A stretch of DNA of 44,291 nucleotides from Phycisphaera sp. (GCA_016125215.1 WGMF01000001.1:1-44291); one strand, 5' to 3'; shown: positions 7,884 through 16,068, counted from the stretch's first letter. The notes: a model not told the origin generated them from the sequence alone. Numbers and translations: made by a program.

Positions 7884-8531
7884 TCATGCGTCGGCTTTGG
7901 GCGCGGCTTCGGGCTGGGTATCGGTTTCGACTTGGGCTTTGCCCCCGATGACTTGCTCGGGTGTGAGTCGTTTTGTGATTTCGTCGACCATCTGCGTCGT
8001 CGCTTCGCGGTTGAATTTCCAGTCGTCGAGGACGAGCGCGCGTTCGATGCCGCCGTCTTCGACATACTTCACGATGGCGATGCCCTTGGTGTCCCAGCGC
8101 TCTTTGTTGATCTGTTTGATCGCGTCGAAGGTCGTGGATTGGCCCCAGCTTGTCTTGAAACCCGAGTCGCTCATCTCGACCCAGCGACCGCCGGCCCGGA
8201 TAAAACCGATCGTGAAGATCAACCCGATCGGCAGCGTGATGGCAAGCATGATGTATTGCGTGTAGATGTCCATCTGTCGCTTGGTCGCCTCGGTGGGCAT
8301 CTCGAGCGGATAGCCTTTTTCGGTGGCGATCTTGTTCCACTCGGCTTCACGCAGCTCGTTTTCCACGGGATATTTTTCGATCAGCGCGTCGCGTTCCAGG
8401 CCGATCTGCCGCAGGTAGGGGTAGTGGATATAGCCGTCGTAGAAGCAGTAAGCGGAGAACCCCAGGCACGCCAGGCCGATAATGCCAAGGCGCCAGCGAT
8501 AGCCGGGACTGATGTGGGCTTGCACGGGCAT
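7884..8531 (-). CDS. Membrane protein with two transmembrane helices, function unknown
   Basis: A 215-residue protein. Hydrophobic segments are at about residues 16-33 (GIIGLACLGFSAYCFYDG) and 95-115 (IMLAITLPIGLIFTIGFI). A charged helical segment lies between them, and a soluble C-terminal domain follows, with WVEMSDSGFKTSWGQSTTFD and a patterned WDTKGIAIVKYVEDG segment. The tail is Gln/Pro/Ala-rich. I recognise no named family. The ATG at 8531 is preferred because AAGGGG lies just upstream; an ATG 21 nt earlier is possible. Confidence 0.75.
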   Translation of the reverse strand: MPVQAHISPGYRWRLGIIGLACLGFSAYCFYDGYIHYPYLRQIGLERDALIEKYPVENELREAEWNKIATEKGYPLEMPTEATKRQMDIYTQYIMLAITLPIGLIFTIGFIRAGGRWVEMSDSGFKTSWGQSTTFDAIKQINKERWDTKGIAIVKYVEDGGIERALVLDDWKFNREATTQMVDEITKRLTPEQVIGGKAQVETDTQPEAAPKADA

Positions 8532-8593
8532 GGGTACCCCTTGGGTGAACACAAGAACAACAGGAACAACAGAATCATAATCTTCTAATCGGC

Positions 8594-8851
8594 TTAAAAG
8601 GGCAACCGATTGCGGACGCCCTCAAACGCCTGCGAATTGAGCATCCAGCCCCACCAGCGGTCGACCATCGCGCGGGCCCCGTCTCGACGCATGAGCAAAA
8701 CGAAACCGCCGTCCTCCACGCGCCTGCGGGGGATGCGTGGCAGGTCGCGGTTTTCCTCCAGCGCCCAGTTCAAAAACGCGTTGGTCTCCCGGATCATCTG
8801 GTCCCTGGGGTTGGGTAGTTTTGAAGGGAGTTGTGAAAATGAAAAAGACAT
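8594..8851 (-). CDS. Small protein of unknown function
   Basis: An 85-residue protein with a plausible composition (NAFLNWALEENRDLPRIPRR, GGFVLLMRRDGARAMVDRWW) filling the space between two minus-strand genes. A GACAAT hexamer lies 8 nt before the ATG, similar to other likely leaderless genes in this window. No family is recognised. It could be a spurious frame, but no other feature explains the stretch. Confidence 0.5.
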   Translation of the reverse strand: MSFSFSQLPSKLPNPRDQMIRETNAFLNWALEENRDLPRIPRRRVEDGGFVLLMRRDGARAMVDRWWGWMLNSQAFEGVRNRLPF

Positions 8852-8884
8852 GTGTGCGTATTGTCCGCCCCCGGGGTGTGGATT

Positions 8885-9517
8885 TCAAGGTGTTACGGGG
8901 TTTGTGGGCTGTTTTTTTTCATCGGGTGCCGGGTCGGTTGCCCATAAGCCTGAGCCGTCCATCTTGGCCTGCTGCTCAATCAGGGCAAAACGTTCGAGGT
9001 CGCGGTGGGGCCAACGGTCGTCGGCTCTGGCCAGGCCGGCGGCGAGTAAATGCTCCGCCAGCGCGGTGTGGTCGGGCAGTTCCACGTGTGCCAGGAGCCT
9101 GTCGAACTTGTCACGGATGCGTGAGGCTTCGAGGTGCAGCGTCACGGTCTGGTGTTCACAGAGCGAGCGCGTCATATCGGTGGCGTCATCGGCATATGGC
9201 TCGGTGGGGAGGTTGCGGTCGGGCTTGGCGGTCTCCGGTGTGTCGATGCCCCAGAGGCGCACGTGCGTGTCACGGCGGTCAGCGTCTGGTGCATCGACCA
9301 CGAGGGTGTCGCCATCGATCACGCGCACGACGCGCAGCGACCTTCCGTCGTACCGGTGCGTGTCCCCGCCGTCGTAGAGAAACGCGCCCCGCCTGTCGAG
9401 GATGGCCAGAACGGCGACGACGACGGTGGCGGACAGCCACAGCGACCAACGCCGATGGTTCCGTTGGCGGATGTAGGTGTTGAACGGGACGGGTTTGCGT
9501 GCGCGTGACCGTGGCAC
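8885..9517 (-). CDS. Membrane-anchored thermonuclease (SNase family)
   Basis: A 210-residue protein with a basic N-terminus and one transmembrane segment (about residues 24-42, LWLSATVVVAVLAILD), followed by a staphylococcal-nuclease fold. Motifs: RVIDGDTLVVDA with the Ca2+-binding Asp, RLWGIDTPE with the catalytic Arg and metal Asp, and DKFDRLLAHVEL with the second Arg. The family cleaves DNA and RNA in a Ca2+-dependent way; the anchor places it outside the membrane. The tail is Pro/Lys-rich. It lies 15 nt from the end of the upstream CopD-like gene, so the two may be co-transcribed. Confidence 0.9.
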   Translation of the reverse strand: MPRSRARKPVPFNTYIRQRNHRRWSLWLSATVVVAVLAILDRRGAFLYDGGDTHRYDGRSLRVVRVIDGDTLVVDAPDADRRDTHVRLWGIDTPETAKPDRNLPTEPYADDATDMTRSLCEHQTVTLHLEASRIRDKFDRLLAHVELPDHTALAEHLLAAGLARADDRWPHRDLERFALIEQQAKMDGSGLWATDPAPDEKKQPTNPVTP

Positions 9518-9532
9518 GGGTGTCCCCGGAGT

Positions 9533-10012
9533 TTATGAGCCGGGGAGGATGGCCTTGACGTGGTCGTGCAGGTGTTCGAGCCGATAGTAACGCAGGATCG
9601 AGGCGAGCAGGATGACGATGGCCGCGAGGTGGAGCTTCATCATCAGCCAGAACTTGGGGCTTTTGTTTTTGCCGATGCCCACGGACTGCGCCCAGATCAC
9701 AGCAAATAGCAGCAGGGCCAGGAGGACTTTCGTGCCGATCAGCGCGTTGCCGATCGGCCCCATGTCTTTGTAGGTCTGGGCCAGGAGCATCCAGTTGTAG
9801 ACGCCCGAGACGACCAGCCCGCCGACGCACCACCAGACGACGATGTTGAACCGCCTCGTGATAAGCGCGAGCGTCGATTGACGCAGTTGCTCGTCGAGCA
9901 TCTTCGTTCCGGGCAACAGTGCGAGTGAGATAAACGAAACCCCACCGACCGCGATGATGGCGCTGACGATGTGGAGGTAACGCATGACGATCTGAAGGAC
10001 GAGATTGTGCAT
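9533..10012 (-). CDS. CopD-like integral membrane protein
   Basis: A 159-residue protein with four hydrophobic segments (about residues 5-30, 50-72, 88-110 and 124-142) and the pattern of CopD/DUF2269-type proteins: an N-terminal RYLHIVSAIIAVGGVSFISL with a membrane His, and a late KLHLAAIVILLAS. Related proteins are linked with copper or heme in membranes, but no copper-operon neighbours are present here. The open frame extends far upstream; the ATG at 10012 is chosen because a perfect TATAAT lies 7 nt before it, so the longer version would contain its own promoter. Confidence 0.75.
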   Translation of the reverse strand: MHNLVLQIVMRYLHIVSAIIAVGGVSFISLALLPGTKMLDEQLRQSTLALITRRFNIVVWWCVGGLVVSGVYNWMLLAQTYKDMGPIGNALIGTKVLLALLLFAVIWAQSVGIGKNKSPKFWLMMKLHLAAIVILLASILRYYRLEHLHDHVKAILPGS

Positions 10013-10019
10013 GGGACGG

Positions 10020-10025
10020 ATTATA
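10020..10025 (-). promoter_or_regulatory. TATAAT 7 nt before an ATG (likely leaderless)
   Basis: A consensus -10 on the minus strand, followed by CCGTCCC and the ATG of the CopD-like gene. There is no room for a ribosome-binding site in the transcript. Confidence 0.6.
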
Positions 10026-10042
10026 GCCCCCCGAAAGTAAAA

Positions 10043-10072
10043 TTGGCTACGCAAAGCCATGGTTGATAAACT
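10043..10072 (+). promoter_or_regulatory. Candidate promoter of the SRP RNA
   Basis: TTGGCT (10043-10048) and TAAACT (10067-10072) with an 18-bp spacer. The -10 is identical to that of the rplM promoter. Transcription would start near 10080, just before the 5' strand of the SRP RNA terminal stem. Confidence 0.5.
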
Positions 10073-10090
10073 GAGGTATTCGGGGCGTAA

Positions 10091-10199
10091 GAGGACGGCC
10101 GGGCCCGATGCACGGGTGAGCTCATGAACCGGGTCAGGCCTTGACCGGAGCAGCCCTAAGTGTCGCCCGCCCGGTGCCGCCGGTGTCCTGGCCGTCCTC
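10091..10199 (+). ncRNA. ffs: Signal recognition particle RNA, small bacterial type
   Basis: The ends pair perfectly over about 10 bp: GAGGACGGCC at 10091-10100 with GGCCGTCCTC at 10190-10199. The centre holds the domain IV signature: GGTCAGG on the 5' side and GGAGCAGCC on the 3' side of the apical loop, which reads CCTTGACC. The loop contains UGAC, fitting the URRC loop class better than GNRA. The size, about 109 nt, suits the small bacterial SRP RNA that binds Ffh. Its place just upstream of dnaX is a common bacterial arrangement. A GC-rich hairpin (GCCCC-TTT-GGGGC) follows at about 10204-10217. Confidence 0.85.
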
Positions 10200-10320
10200 G
10201 TGCGCCCCTTTGGGGCGAGAGAGTAGAGCAGGAGAACAGGAGAGCAGGAGAGAAGACATTTAGCCCGGTCGCTTGCGACCGGAGGATACAAAAACTTCCA
10301 ATCATCCATCATCCATTCCT
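10200..10320. repeat. Repeat cluster between the SRP RNA and dnaX
   Basis: After the hairpin at 10204-10217 come AGGAG-type octads (about 10227-10252), an ATTTAGC hairpin (10258-10282, stem CCGGTCGC-TT-GCGACCGG) and ATCATCC heptads (about 10301-10316), ending 3 nt before the dnaX ATG. This is the same core order seen at 34291-34395, without flanking inverted arms. Confidence 0.7.
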
Positions 10321-10322
10321 AA

Positions 10323-12091
10323 ATGACCTACACCGTCCTCGCACGTCGATACCGCTCCGCAAGCTTTGATCAGGTGATCGGGCAGGAGCCGATCGCGCGG
10401 ACGCTGGCCAGCGCCATTACCACCGGTCGCGTTGCCCACGCCTACCTCTTCACCGGCACGCGCGGCGTCGGCAAGACCTCGATGGCACGCCTCTTTGCCC
10501 GGGCCCTCAACGCCCCCGACACCATCCCCGACTGCCCCAAACCCAAAGGCATCGACTTCCCCCCCCAAGACGTGCAGGACCGCATGGCGCAGGCCATCAT
10601 GCGCGGCGACGACATGAACGTCATCGAGATCGACGGGGCCTCGAACAACAGTGTCGAGAACGCACGCGAACTCATCTCCGGGGCCGGCCTCTCGCCCACG
10701 GGCAACGCGCTCTACAAGGTCTACATCATCGACGAGGTCCACATGCTCTCGACCGCGGCGTTCAACGCGCTGCTCAAGACCATGGAAGAGCCTCCGCCGC
10801 ACGTGAAGTTCATCCTCTGCACCACCGAGTCGCACAAGGTCCCCGACACCATCAAGTCGCGCTGCCAGCGGTTCGACTTCCGCAACATCCCCACGCCCCG
10901 CATCGCCGAGCACCTCAAGGGCGTGCTCGCCTCGGAAAAAATCAAGATCGAAGACGACGCGCTCTGGCAGCTCGCACGCCTGGGCAACGGCTCGATGCGC
11001 GACGCGCTCTCCCTGCTCGACCGCCTCATCGCCACCGGCGAGTCGCCGCTCACATCGAAAATCCTCGAAGAGATGCTCGGCCTGCCCCAGCAGCAGATGG
11101 TCTTCGACCTCGTCGACGCGCTGGCGTCGGGCGACATGGGCCAATCGCTCGACCTCGCATCGGCGCTGCTCGACCGCGGCCTGGCGCTCGACCAGGTGCT
11201 CGACGCGCTCATCCAGCAGTTCCGCAATCTCATGATCGTGGCTACCTGTGGCGACCAGTCCACGATCCTCGAACTCTCCGATGAGGCCCGCGCCCAGACG
11301 CTCGAACAGTCCCGCAAGTTCGACGCGGCCGGCCTCGTCCACATGATCGCCCTGTGCGAAAACCTCCAGCGCCACGCCAAGACCAGCTCCAACCCCCGCG
11401 CCCTGTTCGATGCCACCGTCGTCCGGCTCGCGCTATCCGAAAAAATGGCGGACGTCACCGCACTGCTCGCCGGCCGAACCTTGCCTGTCACAGGCGAAAA
11501 AAAAAACTCCCCCCGCCCCCGGAACTAAAAACCCCGCCCCCGGAAGTAAAAACCATAAACCCGGTGATGGCCCCGGAAACATCGCCGGTCCCCGCGCCCC
11601 CGGAAGATAAAAATCAAACCCCCCGGGCCACCTCCAACGACCCGCGCGAGGTCTGGTCTGCACTCGAACAGAGCATCACGGGCAAGCACGCGCTCAACTG
11701 GGTCCACAGCTTCACGCTCTCGTCGCTCGATCAGGCGCAGGCGGTCATCACGCCCAGGCCCGGCAAACGGCAGATGGTCTCCTTCATGACCCCGACCCAG
11801 TGCGACCGCCTGAGCGAACTGCTCGAACCGATCCTCGGCAGGCGTGTGCGCATCCAGGTCCAGGCGGGGGCCACACTCGACCATGCGCCCGACGCGCCGA
11901 CCCGTGATGAGAGCGCCGCCCCCACGACACAACCCGCCTCGCGCAGCGACCGCGACGCGGCGTTCAAACTCCCCCTCGTCCGCCAACTCGCCGACGTCTT
12001 TGACGTGACCCTGATGGATGTCCACAACGAACCCGATGAAAAACCCACGGAAGAACCGTCGTCCGGCGATGAAACCCCCGAGCCCATTTAG
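10323..12091 (+). CDS. dnaX: DNA polymerase III tau/gamma subunit, with -1 frameshift
   Basis: Clamp-loader ATPase. The zero frame (10323-11528) gives a 401-residue short form with Walker A GTRGVGKTSMARLFARAL, Walker B YIIDEVHML, sensor 1 FILCTTESHKVPDTIKSRCQ, and the collar domain. A run of ten As at 11497-11506 allows a -1 shift into a frame that stays open to 12091, adding a Pro-rich linker and a tau-type C-terminal domain (about 589 residues in all). So the short gamma form is the unshifted product, the reverse of E. coli. The usual zinc-site Cys cluster after Walker A is reduced to one Cys (PDCPKPK). ybaB follows, as is typical. A sequencing error in the A run is the main alternative. 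Confidence 0.9.
11497..11506 (+). other. A10 slippage site in dnaX
   Basis: The codons read GAA AAA AAA AAC in the zero frame, giving an A-AAA-AAA heptamer suited to -1 ribosomal slippage. Ten As would also favour RNA polymerase slippage, as known for Thermus dnaX. The zero frame stops at 11528, while the -1 frame runs 563 nt further with good coding character. Confidence 0.75.
11516..11615 (+). repeat. Direct repeats in the dnaX linker
   Basis: An 18-bp unit (CCCCCGGAA[C/G]TAAAAACC) occurs at 11516-11533 and 11537-11554, a 21-bp period, and a diverged copy starts at 11597. In the -1 frame they encode PPELKT and PPEVKT. In the zero frame the first copy supplies the TAA that ends the short form. 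Two of the three contain the decamer CCCCCGGAAG discussed in the findings. Confidence 0.75.
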
Positions 12092-12184
12092 CCCGGTCGC
12101 TTGCGACCGGCGGTTACACGTTCCGCCGATGAGCGCCGATATTTTGTACCCGCGCATCGCCTTCCGGGGGCGATGCAGCTAAAT
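12086..12184. repeat. Two ATTTAGC-type hairpins between dnaX and ybaB
   Basis: The first (12086-12110) has stem CCGGTCGC-TT-GCGACCGG, and its ATTTAG supplies the TAG stop of the long DnaX form. The second (12154-12184) is in reverse orientation: stem GCATCGCC / GGCGATGC with loop TTCCGGG, followed by AGCTAAAT, the reverse complement of the family lead-in. Both lie in the 111-bp gap before ybaB. Confidence 0.7.
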
Positions 12185-12187
12185 GAA

Positions 12188-12193
12188 TACAAT
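12188..12193 (+). promoter_or_regulatory. -10-like TACAAT, 9 nt before ybaB
   Basis: TACAAT is followed by GTTTCCGAT and the ATG. No Shine-Dalgarno is visible, so a leaderless or very short-leader ybaB transcript is likely, separate from the dnaX transcript. Confidence 0.45.
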
Positions 12194-12202
12194 GTTTCCG
12201 AT

Positions 12203-12571
12203 ATGTTCGACCAACTCAAAAACCTCGCGTCACTGATGGGCAACGCCAAGGAGGTCCGCAGGCGCATGGAGGCGATGCAGGCGGAGCTTGGCCGCCAGAC
12301 GGTTGAGGCCGACGCCGGCGCGGGGGCGGTGCGTGTGACGGCCAACGGCAAGCTCGAGATCGTGGGTGTGCGATTCGACCCGGTGATGATTGCCACGCTC
12401 GTCGAAGGCACCGACCGCGAAGCCGACCGGCAGATGATCGAAGACCTCGTCACCGCCGCGACCAATGCGGCGCTGGCCAAGGCACGCGAACTCGTTCAAC
12501 AGGAGATGGCCAAGATCACCGGCGGGCTCGACCTGTCGGGCTTCCCGGGGATGGACCAGTTGACGGGATAA
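12203..12571 (+). CDS. ybaB: YbaB/EbfC family nucleoid-associated protein
   Basis: A 122-residue small DNA-binding protein: N-terminal helix MFDQLKNLASLMGNAKEVRR, strand region VRVTANGKLEIVGVRFDP, and a C-terminal helix with DLVTAATNAALAKARELVQQ. The family forms tweezer-like dimers that bind DNA. It follows dnaX, its usual partner, but recR, the common third gene, is not next. The start at 12203 matches the family start; the longer frame upstream runs through hairpins. Confidence 0.92.
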   Translation: MFDQLKNLASLMGNAKEVRRRMEAMQAELGRQTVEADAGAGAVRVTANGKLEIVGVRFDPVMIATLVEGTDREADRQMIEDLVTAATNAALAKARELVQQEMAKITGGLDLSGFPGMDQLTG

Positions 12572-12656
12572 CGGGATTTTAAGGTTCAACAGGATCAGAA
12601 CGACGCACAAATCGCTTCCTGATCCTGTCAATCCCGCTGATCCTGTTATCCCGTCT
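12568..12656. repeat. Inverted-repeat element at a convergent junction
   Basis: The left arm ACGGGATTTTAAGG-TTCAACAGGATCAG (12568-12597) is matched in reverse by CCTGATCCTGTCAATCCCGC and TGATCCTGTTATCCCGT (12620-12656); the right arm carries two 18-bp units. It lies between the ybaB stop and the aminotransferase stop. Confidence 0.75.
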
Positions 12657-12665
12657 ATTCTTTGA

Positions 12666-13859
12666 TTAGCCCATCACCCTCGCGATGGCGCCGCACAGCG
12701 CGTCCATGTTGGCGTCGGTCATGCCCGCGACGCTGATTCGGCCGGAGCCGACGACGTAGACGGCGTGTTCGGTGCGGAGTTTGTCGACCTGGGCTTTGGT
12801 GAGGCCCGAGAAGCTGAACATGCCGCGCTGTCTGGCAATGAAGGACATGTCTTTCCTGACGCCCTTGGCCTTGAGGGTGTCGACGAAGAGCGATCGCATG
12901 TGGTTGATGCGGTCGCGCATCTGTTTGACTTCCTCTTCCCATTGTCTGCGCAGGGCTGCGTCTTCGAGGATGGTGGTGACGATCGACGCGCCGTGGGCGG
13001 GGGGGTTGGAGTAGTTGGCACGCACGACGCGCTTGGCCTGGCTGAGCACCGCGGCGGCCCGTTCCTTATTGGATGCGACCAACGTCAGCGCCCCGACGCG
13101 CTCGTTGTAAAGGCCGAAGTTCTTGGAGAAACTCGAACAGACCATGAAGTCCGACCCGCCGGTGACAAACGCCTCAAGGCATTGGGCGTCTTGTTGCAAC
13201 CCGTCGGCAAAGCCCTGGTAGGCAAAGTCGATGACGGGCAGCGCCCCGCGTTTGGCCAGGATGCCCGCCACCTGTTTCCAAACTTCCGGGGGCAGGTCGA
13301 CGCCTGTGGGGTTGTGGCAGCAGCCGTGCAGGAGCACCGCGTCGCCGGCGGGGACTTTGTCGAGGGCCTTGAGCATCTCGTCGAGTTTCAAGCCGTTGGT
13401 GGCAGGATCGAAGTAGGGATATGTGGCCACTTTCAGGCCGGCGGCCTCGAAGATTTGCGGGTGGTTGGGCCAAGTCGGATCGGACATGTGGATCGTGATC
13501 TGGCCGTGGTTGGCACGCAGGTAATCGCCGGTGACGCGCAGGGCACCTGTTCCGCCGGGCGTGTGGAGCGTGGCAGAGCGACCGGACGCGACGGCTTCAC
13601 CCTTGTTGCCAAAGAGCAGGCCCTGCACGAGGCCCGCGTACTTGGGCGAGCCGTCGATGGGCATGTAGTTCTTGGATTTTTCGCTTTCAAGCAGCCTGCG
13701 TTCAGCGGCCTTGACGGAGTCGAGCACGGGCGTCTGGCCGTTGGCGTCTTTGTAAACACCCACACCCAGATTGATCTTCCGGGGGTTGGCGTCGGCGTTG
13801 AAGGCTTCGGTCAAGCCGAGGATCGCGTCGGGCGGGGCGGGTTGGATTTTCTCAAACAT
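12666..13859 (-). CDS. Aspartate/aromatic amino-acid aminotransferase, class I
   Basis: A 397-residue PLP enzyme of the AspC/TyrB subfamily: N-terminal PPDAILGLTEAFNADANPRK, LGVGVYKDANG, the cofactor region HTPGGTGALRVTGDYLR, LLHGCCHNPTGVDLPPE, the PLP lysine in SSFSKNFGLYNERVGAL, and the C-terminal substrate Arg in VVGSGRISVAGM. It transfers amino groups between glutamate and oxaloacetate or aromatic keto acids. It diverges from tyrA with a 146-bp gap, which favours a part in tyrosine/phenylalanine synthesis, though an aspartate role is equally possible from sequence. Confidence 0.93.
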   Translation of the reverse strand: MFEKIQPAPPDAILGLTEAFNADANPRKINLGVGVYKDANGQTPVLDSVKAAERRLLESEKSKNYMPIDGSPKYAGLVQGLLFGNKGEAVASGRSATLHTPGGTGALRVTGDYLRANHGQITIHMSDPTWPNHPQIFEAAGLKVATYPYFDPATNGLKLDEMLKALDKVPAGDAVLLHGCCHNPTGVDLPPEVWKQVAGILAKRGALPVIDFAYQGFADGLQQDAQCLEAFVTGGSDFMVCSSFSKNFGLYNERVGALTLVASNKERAAAVLSQAKRVVRANYSNPPAHGASIVTTILEDAALRRQWEEEVKQMRDRINHMRSLFVDTLKAKGVRKDMSFIARQRGMFSFSGLTKAQVDKLRTEHAVYVVGSGRISVAGMTDANMDALCGAIARVMG

Positions 13860-13970
13860 GGCGGCGTTCCGTGGACGGGGCGGTGTTGGACCTGGACGAC
13901 AAAGGATCGACCCATCACGATATCAGGCACGGAACTTGGCGACAAAGCACGATGGCGCGTCAGCGTCTTA

Positions 13971-13999
13971 TTCGATTTTTCACACGGGGCGTTTATCAT
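13971..13999 (+). promoter_or_regulatory. Promoter of tyrA with -10 next to the ATG
   Basis: TTCGAT (13971-13976) and TATCAT (13994-13999) with a 17-bp spacer; the -10 is 6 nt before the ATG at 14006 (GCCCAC between). The -35 is weak. The geometry predicts a leaderless mRNA. Confidence 0.5.
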
Positions 14000-14005
14000 G
14001 CCCAC

Positions 14006-14875
14006 ATGGTTGCGTTTGAACGTGTGTGTGTGGTGGGTACGGGCCTGCTCGGGGCAAGTCTGGCGCTAGGCCTGCGTGCGCGGGGGTACGCCGGCAAGAT
14101 CGTCGGTGTCGGTCGCAGACAAGCCACGCTTGACCGGGCCGCGGCCCTGGGGTGTTTCACGACGCTCACCACCGACATGGCACATGCCGTCACAACCGGC
14201 TCGCTCGTGGTGCTCTGTTCGCCCTTGTCCTCTTTCCCCGAACACTTCAGGCAGCTTGCCGCTCTGGGTGTCGAGGGGTTGACCCTCACCGACGTCGGTT
14301 CGGTCAAACAGAGTGTCTGTCTCGAAGCGCAGCGGCATCTTCCAGCGTCGATGCTTGCGGGTTTCGTCGGGTCGCACCCGATGGCGGGCGGCGAGAAGAC
14401 CGGCCCCGAAGCCGCGAAAGCGGATTTGTTCCACGGCAGGCCCTGCATCGTGACGCCGATGCGTGAGAGCGACGCCGGCGTGGTGGATCGTGTCCAGGCC
14501 CTGTGGCAGGAACTGGGCATGAGGGTCGTGCGTCTATCGCCCGATGAGCACGACCGCCGGGTGGCGCTGGTCAGTCAGTTGCCCCACGCGGTCGCGGCGG
14601 CGCTGGTCCATCTGGCCCTGAAGGATGACGCCATCGACATTGCGTCGACAGGGTTCCGTGACACGACGCGCGTGGCCTCGGGCGACGGGGAACTGTGGCG
14701 GGATATTTTCCACGACAACCGCGAGCAGGTCATCCGCAGCGCCGACGAGATGATCGAAATCCTCCGTGTTTTCCGGGAGATGCTTGAGAAAGCAAAATGG
14801 GACGAGATGACCCGCTGGCTCGACGAGGCACGCAACGAGCGCGACCGATGGGTCGGCGGTTCGGGCAACACGTGA
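14006..14875 (+). CDS. tyrA: Prephenate (arogenate) dehydrogenase
   Basis: A 289-residue NAD(P)-dependent dehydrogenase: dinucleotide-binding VCVVGTGLLGASLALGLRARG, LTDVGSVKQSV, the family motif GSHPMAGGEKTGPEAA, and a helical C-terminal dimerisation domain with SQLPHAVAAALVHLA and STGFRDTTRVASGD. It makes 4-hydroxyphenylpyruvate from prephenate. No chorismate mutase or ACT domain is fused. The ATG at 14006 is chosen over the longer frame because the glycine-rich loop then begins about 10 residues in and a -10 lies just upstream. Confidence 0.93.
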   Translation: MVAFERVCVVGTGLLGASLALGLRARGYAGKIVGVGRRQATLDRAAALGCFTTLTTDMAHAVTTGSLVVLCSPLSSFPEHFRQLAALGVEGLTLTDVGSVKQSVCLEAQRHLPASMLAGFVGSHPMAGGEKTGPEAAKADLFHGRPCIVTPMRESDAGVVDRVQALWQELGMRVVRLSPDEHDRRVALVSQLPHAVAAALVHLALKDDAIDIASTGFRDTTRVASGDGELWRDIFHDNREQVIRSADEMIEILRVFREMLEKAKWDEMTRWLDEARNERDRWVGGSGNT

Positions 14876-14922
14876 TCGACAAATCGCAGTTACCCAACAA
14901 GCGGTTGGCATCGAGGTGAACC

Positions 14923-16068
14923 ATGCAACGTAAGCCCCTTTCCATCTTCAAACCTTGCGTGTGGCTCTGTGCCGCGTGGGTGTGCGTGATTTTCACCGGC
15001 CCGGCCGCCCTGGCTGAGATGCCCGTTCAATTGGACGAGGTCGGTATCGACGAGGCCCCGCCGCAGGCCGAGGGTCCCGCCGATCAGGAACAGCCCCAGC
15101 CCGATGCACCCGCCGCGGAGCCCGACATCAAATCGCTCATGGCTGAACTGGTCAATCTCCGCAAGGAAGTCGTCACCCTCCGCAAAGAGGTGCAGAAACT
15201 GTCACAGGACAACGCGCAACCCGAGCAACGCATCAACCGTGTGATCCAGCGGCCCCGTGGGGCGGACAAGGAGGCGCTGGGCAAGATCAAGCTCCCCGAA
15301 AACGCCACCAAGGAACAGGTCCGCGAGTACGTCGACAAGATCATCGAAGCCACCCGCAACCAGCAGAGCTATTCGAGCAACGACCCGCAGGTCAAGATGT
15401 ATACCGACGTGGGCCCGGACAACCTCGACGTGCTGCTGGACCAGAGCGACACCGGCAACGCCAACTACCACCTCCAGCAGGCGGTCCAGAAGCTGCTCAA
15501 GCCCGAGCACAAACCCATCGTCATCGAGGCCTTCAAGAACAACGACAACCTCATCAGCATGATCATGCAGCGTGGCTGGGAGCAGGACGCCGCGGAGGTG
15601 CTGTTGCAAAAGCTCCGTGACAACCCGCGCAACCTGCGCAACGACATCATCCAGGCCATCGTCATGCTCGAAGACCCCAAGTCCTACGACCTGCTCAAGG
15701 AGTACCTGGTCTACAACTCCAACCGCGAGTGGACCTACCGCCAGATCAAGGATTTGCCGGGCATCGACCTGTCGGACGCGGTGGGCAGGATGTGGCGTCT
15801 TGCCAAACGCAACGGCAGTTGGGACGAACGCCAGGCCGCCACGATTGCCATCGAGTACGGTTACTTCGACGCGCTCGAGTCGCTCATCGATGCGGCCAGC
15901 GACCCGCAACAGAACCAGAACGTCCGCCCCGAGGAGCGCCGCGCGATCCGGCGGTACCTCGACTACACCGGCGAGTGGGACAACCTGGGCAAGTGGTTCG
16001 ACGAGAACCGCGCCTCGATCCGCTACGACGCCAAACGGCACAAGTTCTACCTGCCGTTGCCGATGTGA
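14923..16068 (+). CDS. Secreted helical protein, function unknown
   Basis: A 381-residue exported protein: signal peptide (hydrophobic about residues 12-30, cleavage near AALAE), an acidic Pro/Gln/Ala-rich linker (about 35-65), a coiled coil (LMAELVNLRKEVVTLRKEVQ, about 68-95), then a mostly helical region that resembles HEAT-like stacking (HLQQAVQKLLKPEHKPIVIE, AAEVLLQKLRDNPRNLRND, DGL-type turns) and ends KWFDENRASIRYDAKRHKFY. I do not recognise a named family. It follows tyrA by 47 nt and may be co-transcribed, but the functional link is unclear. Confidence 0.75.
   Translation: MQRKPLSIFKPCVWLCAAWVCVIFTGPAALAEMPVQLDEVGIDEAPPQAEGPADQEQPQPDAPAAEPDIKSLMAELVNLRKEVVTLRKEVQKLSQDNAQPEQRINRVIQRPRGADKEALGKIKLPENATKEQVREYVDKIIEATRNQQSYSSNDPQVKMYTDVGPDNLDVLLDQSDTGNANYHLQQAVQKLLKPEHKPIVIEAFKNNDNLISMIMQRGWEQDAAEVLLQKLRDNPRNLRNDIIQAIVMLEDPKSYDLLKEYLVYNSNREWTYRQIKDLPGIDLSDAVGRMWRLAKRNGSWDERQAATIAIEYGYFDALESLIDAASDPQQNQNVRPEERRAIRRYLDYTGEWDNLGKWFDENRASIRYDAKRHKFYLPLPM

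Noticed and set aside
12765-14069. A 434-codon plus-strand open frame
   Set aside because: It is antisense to the aminotransferase, whose PLP and substrate motifs are clear, and lacks any family motif.
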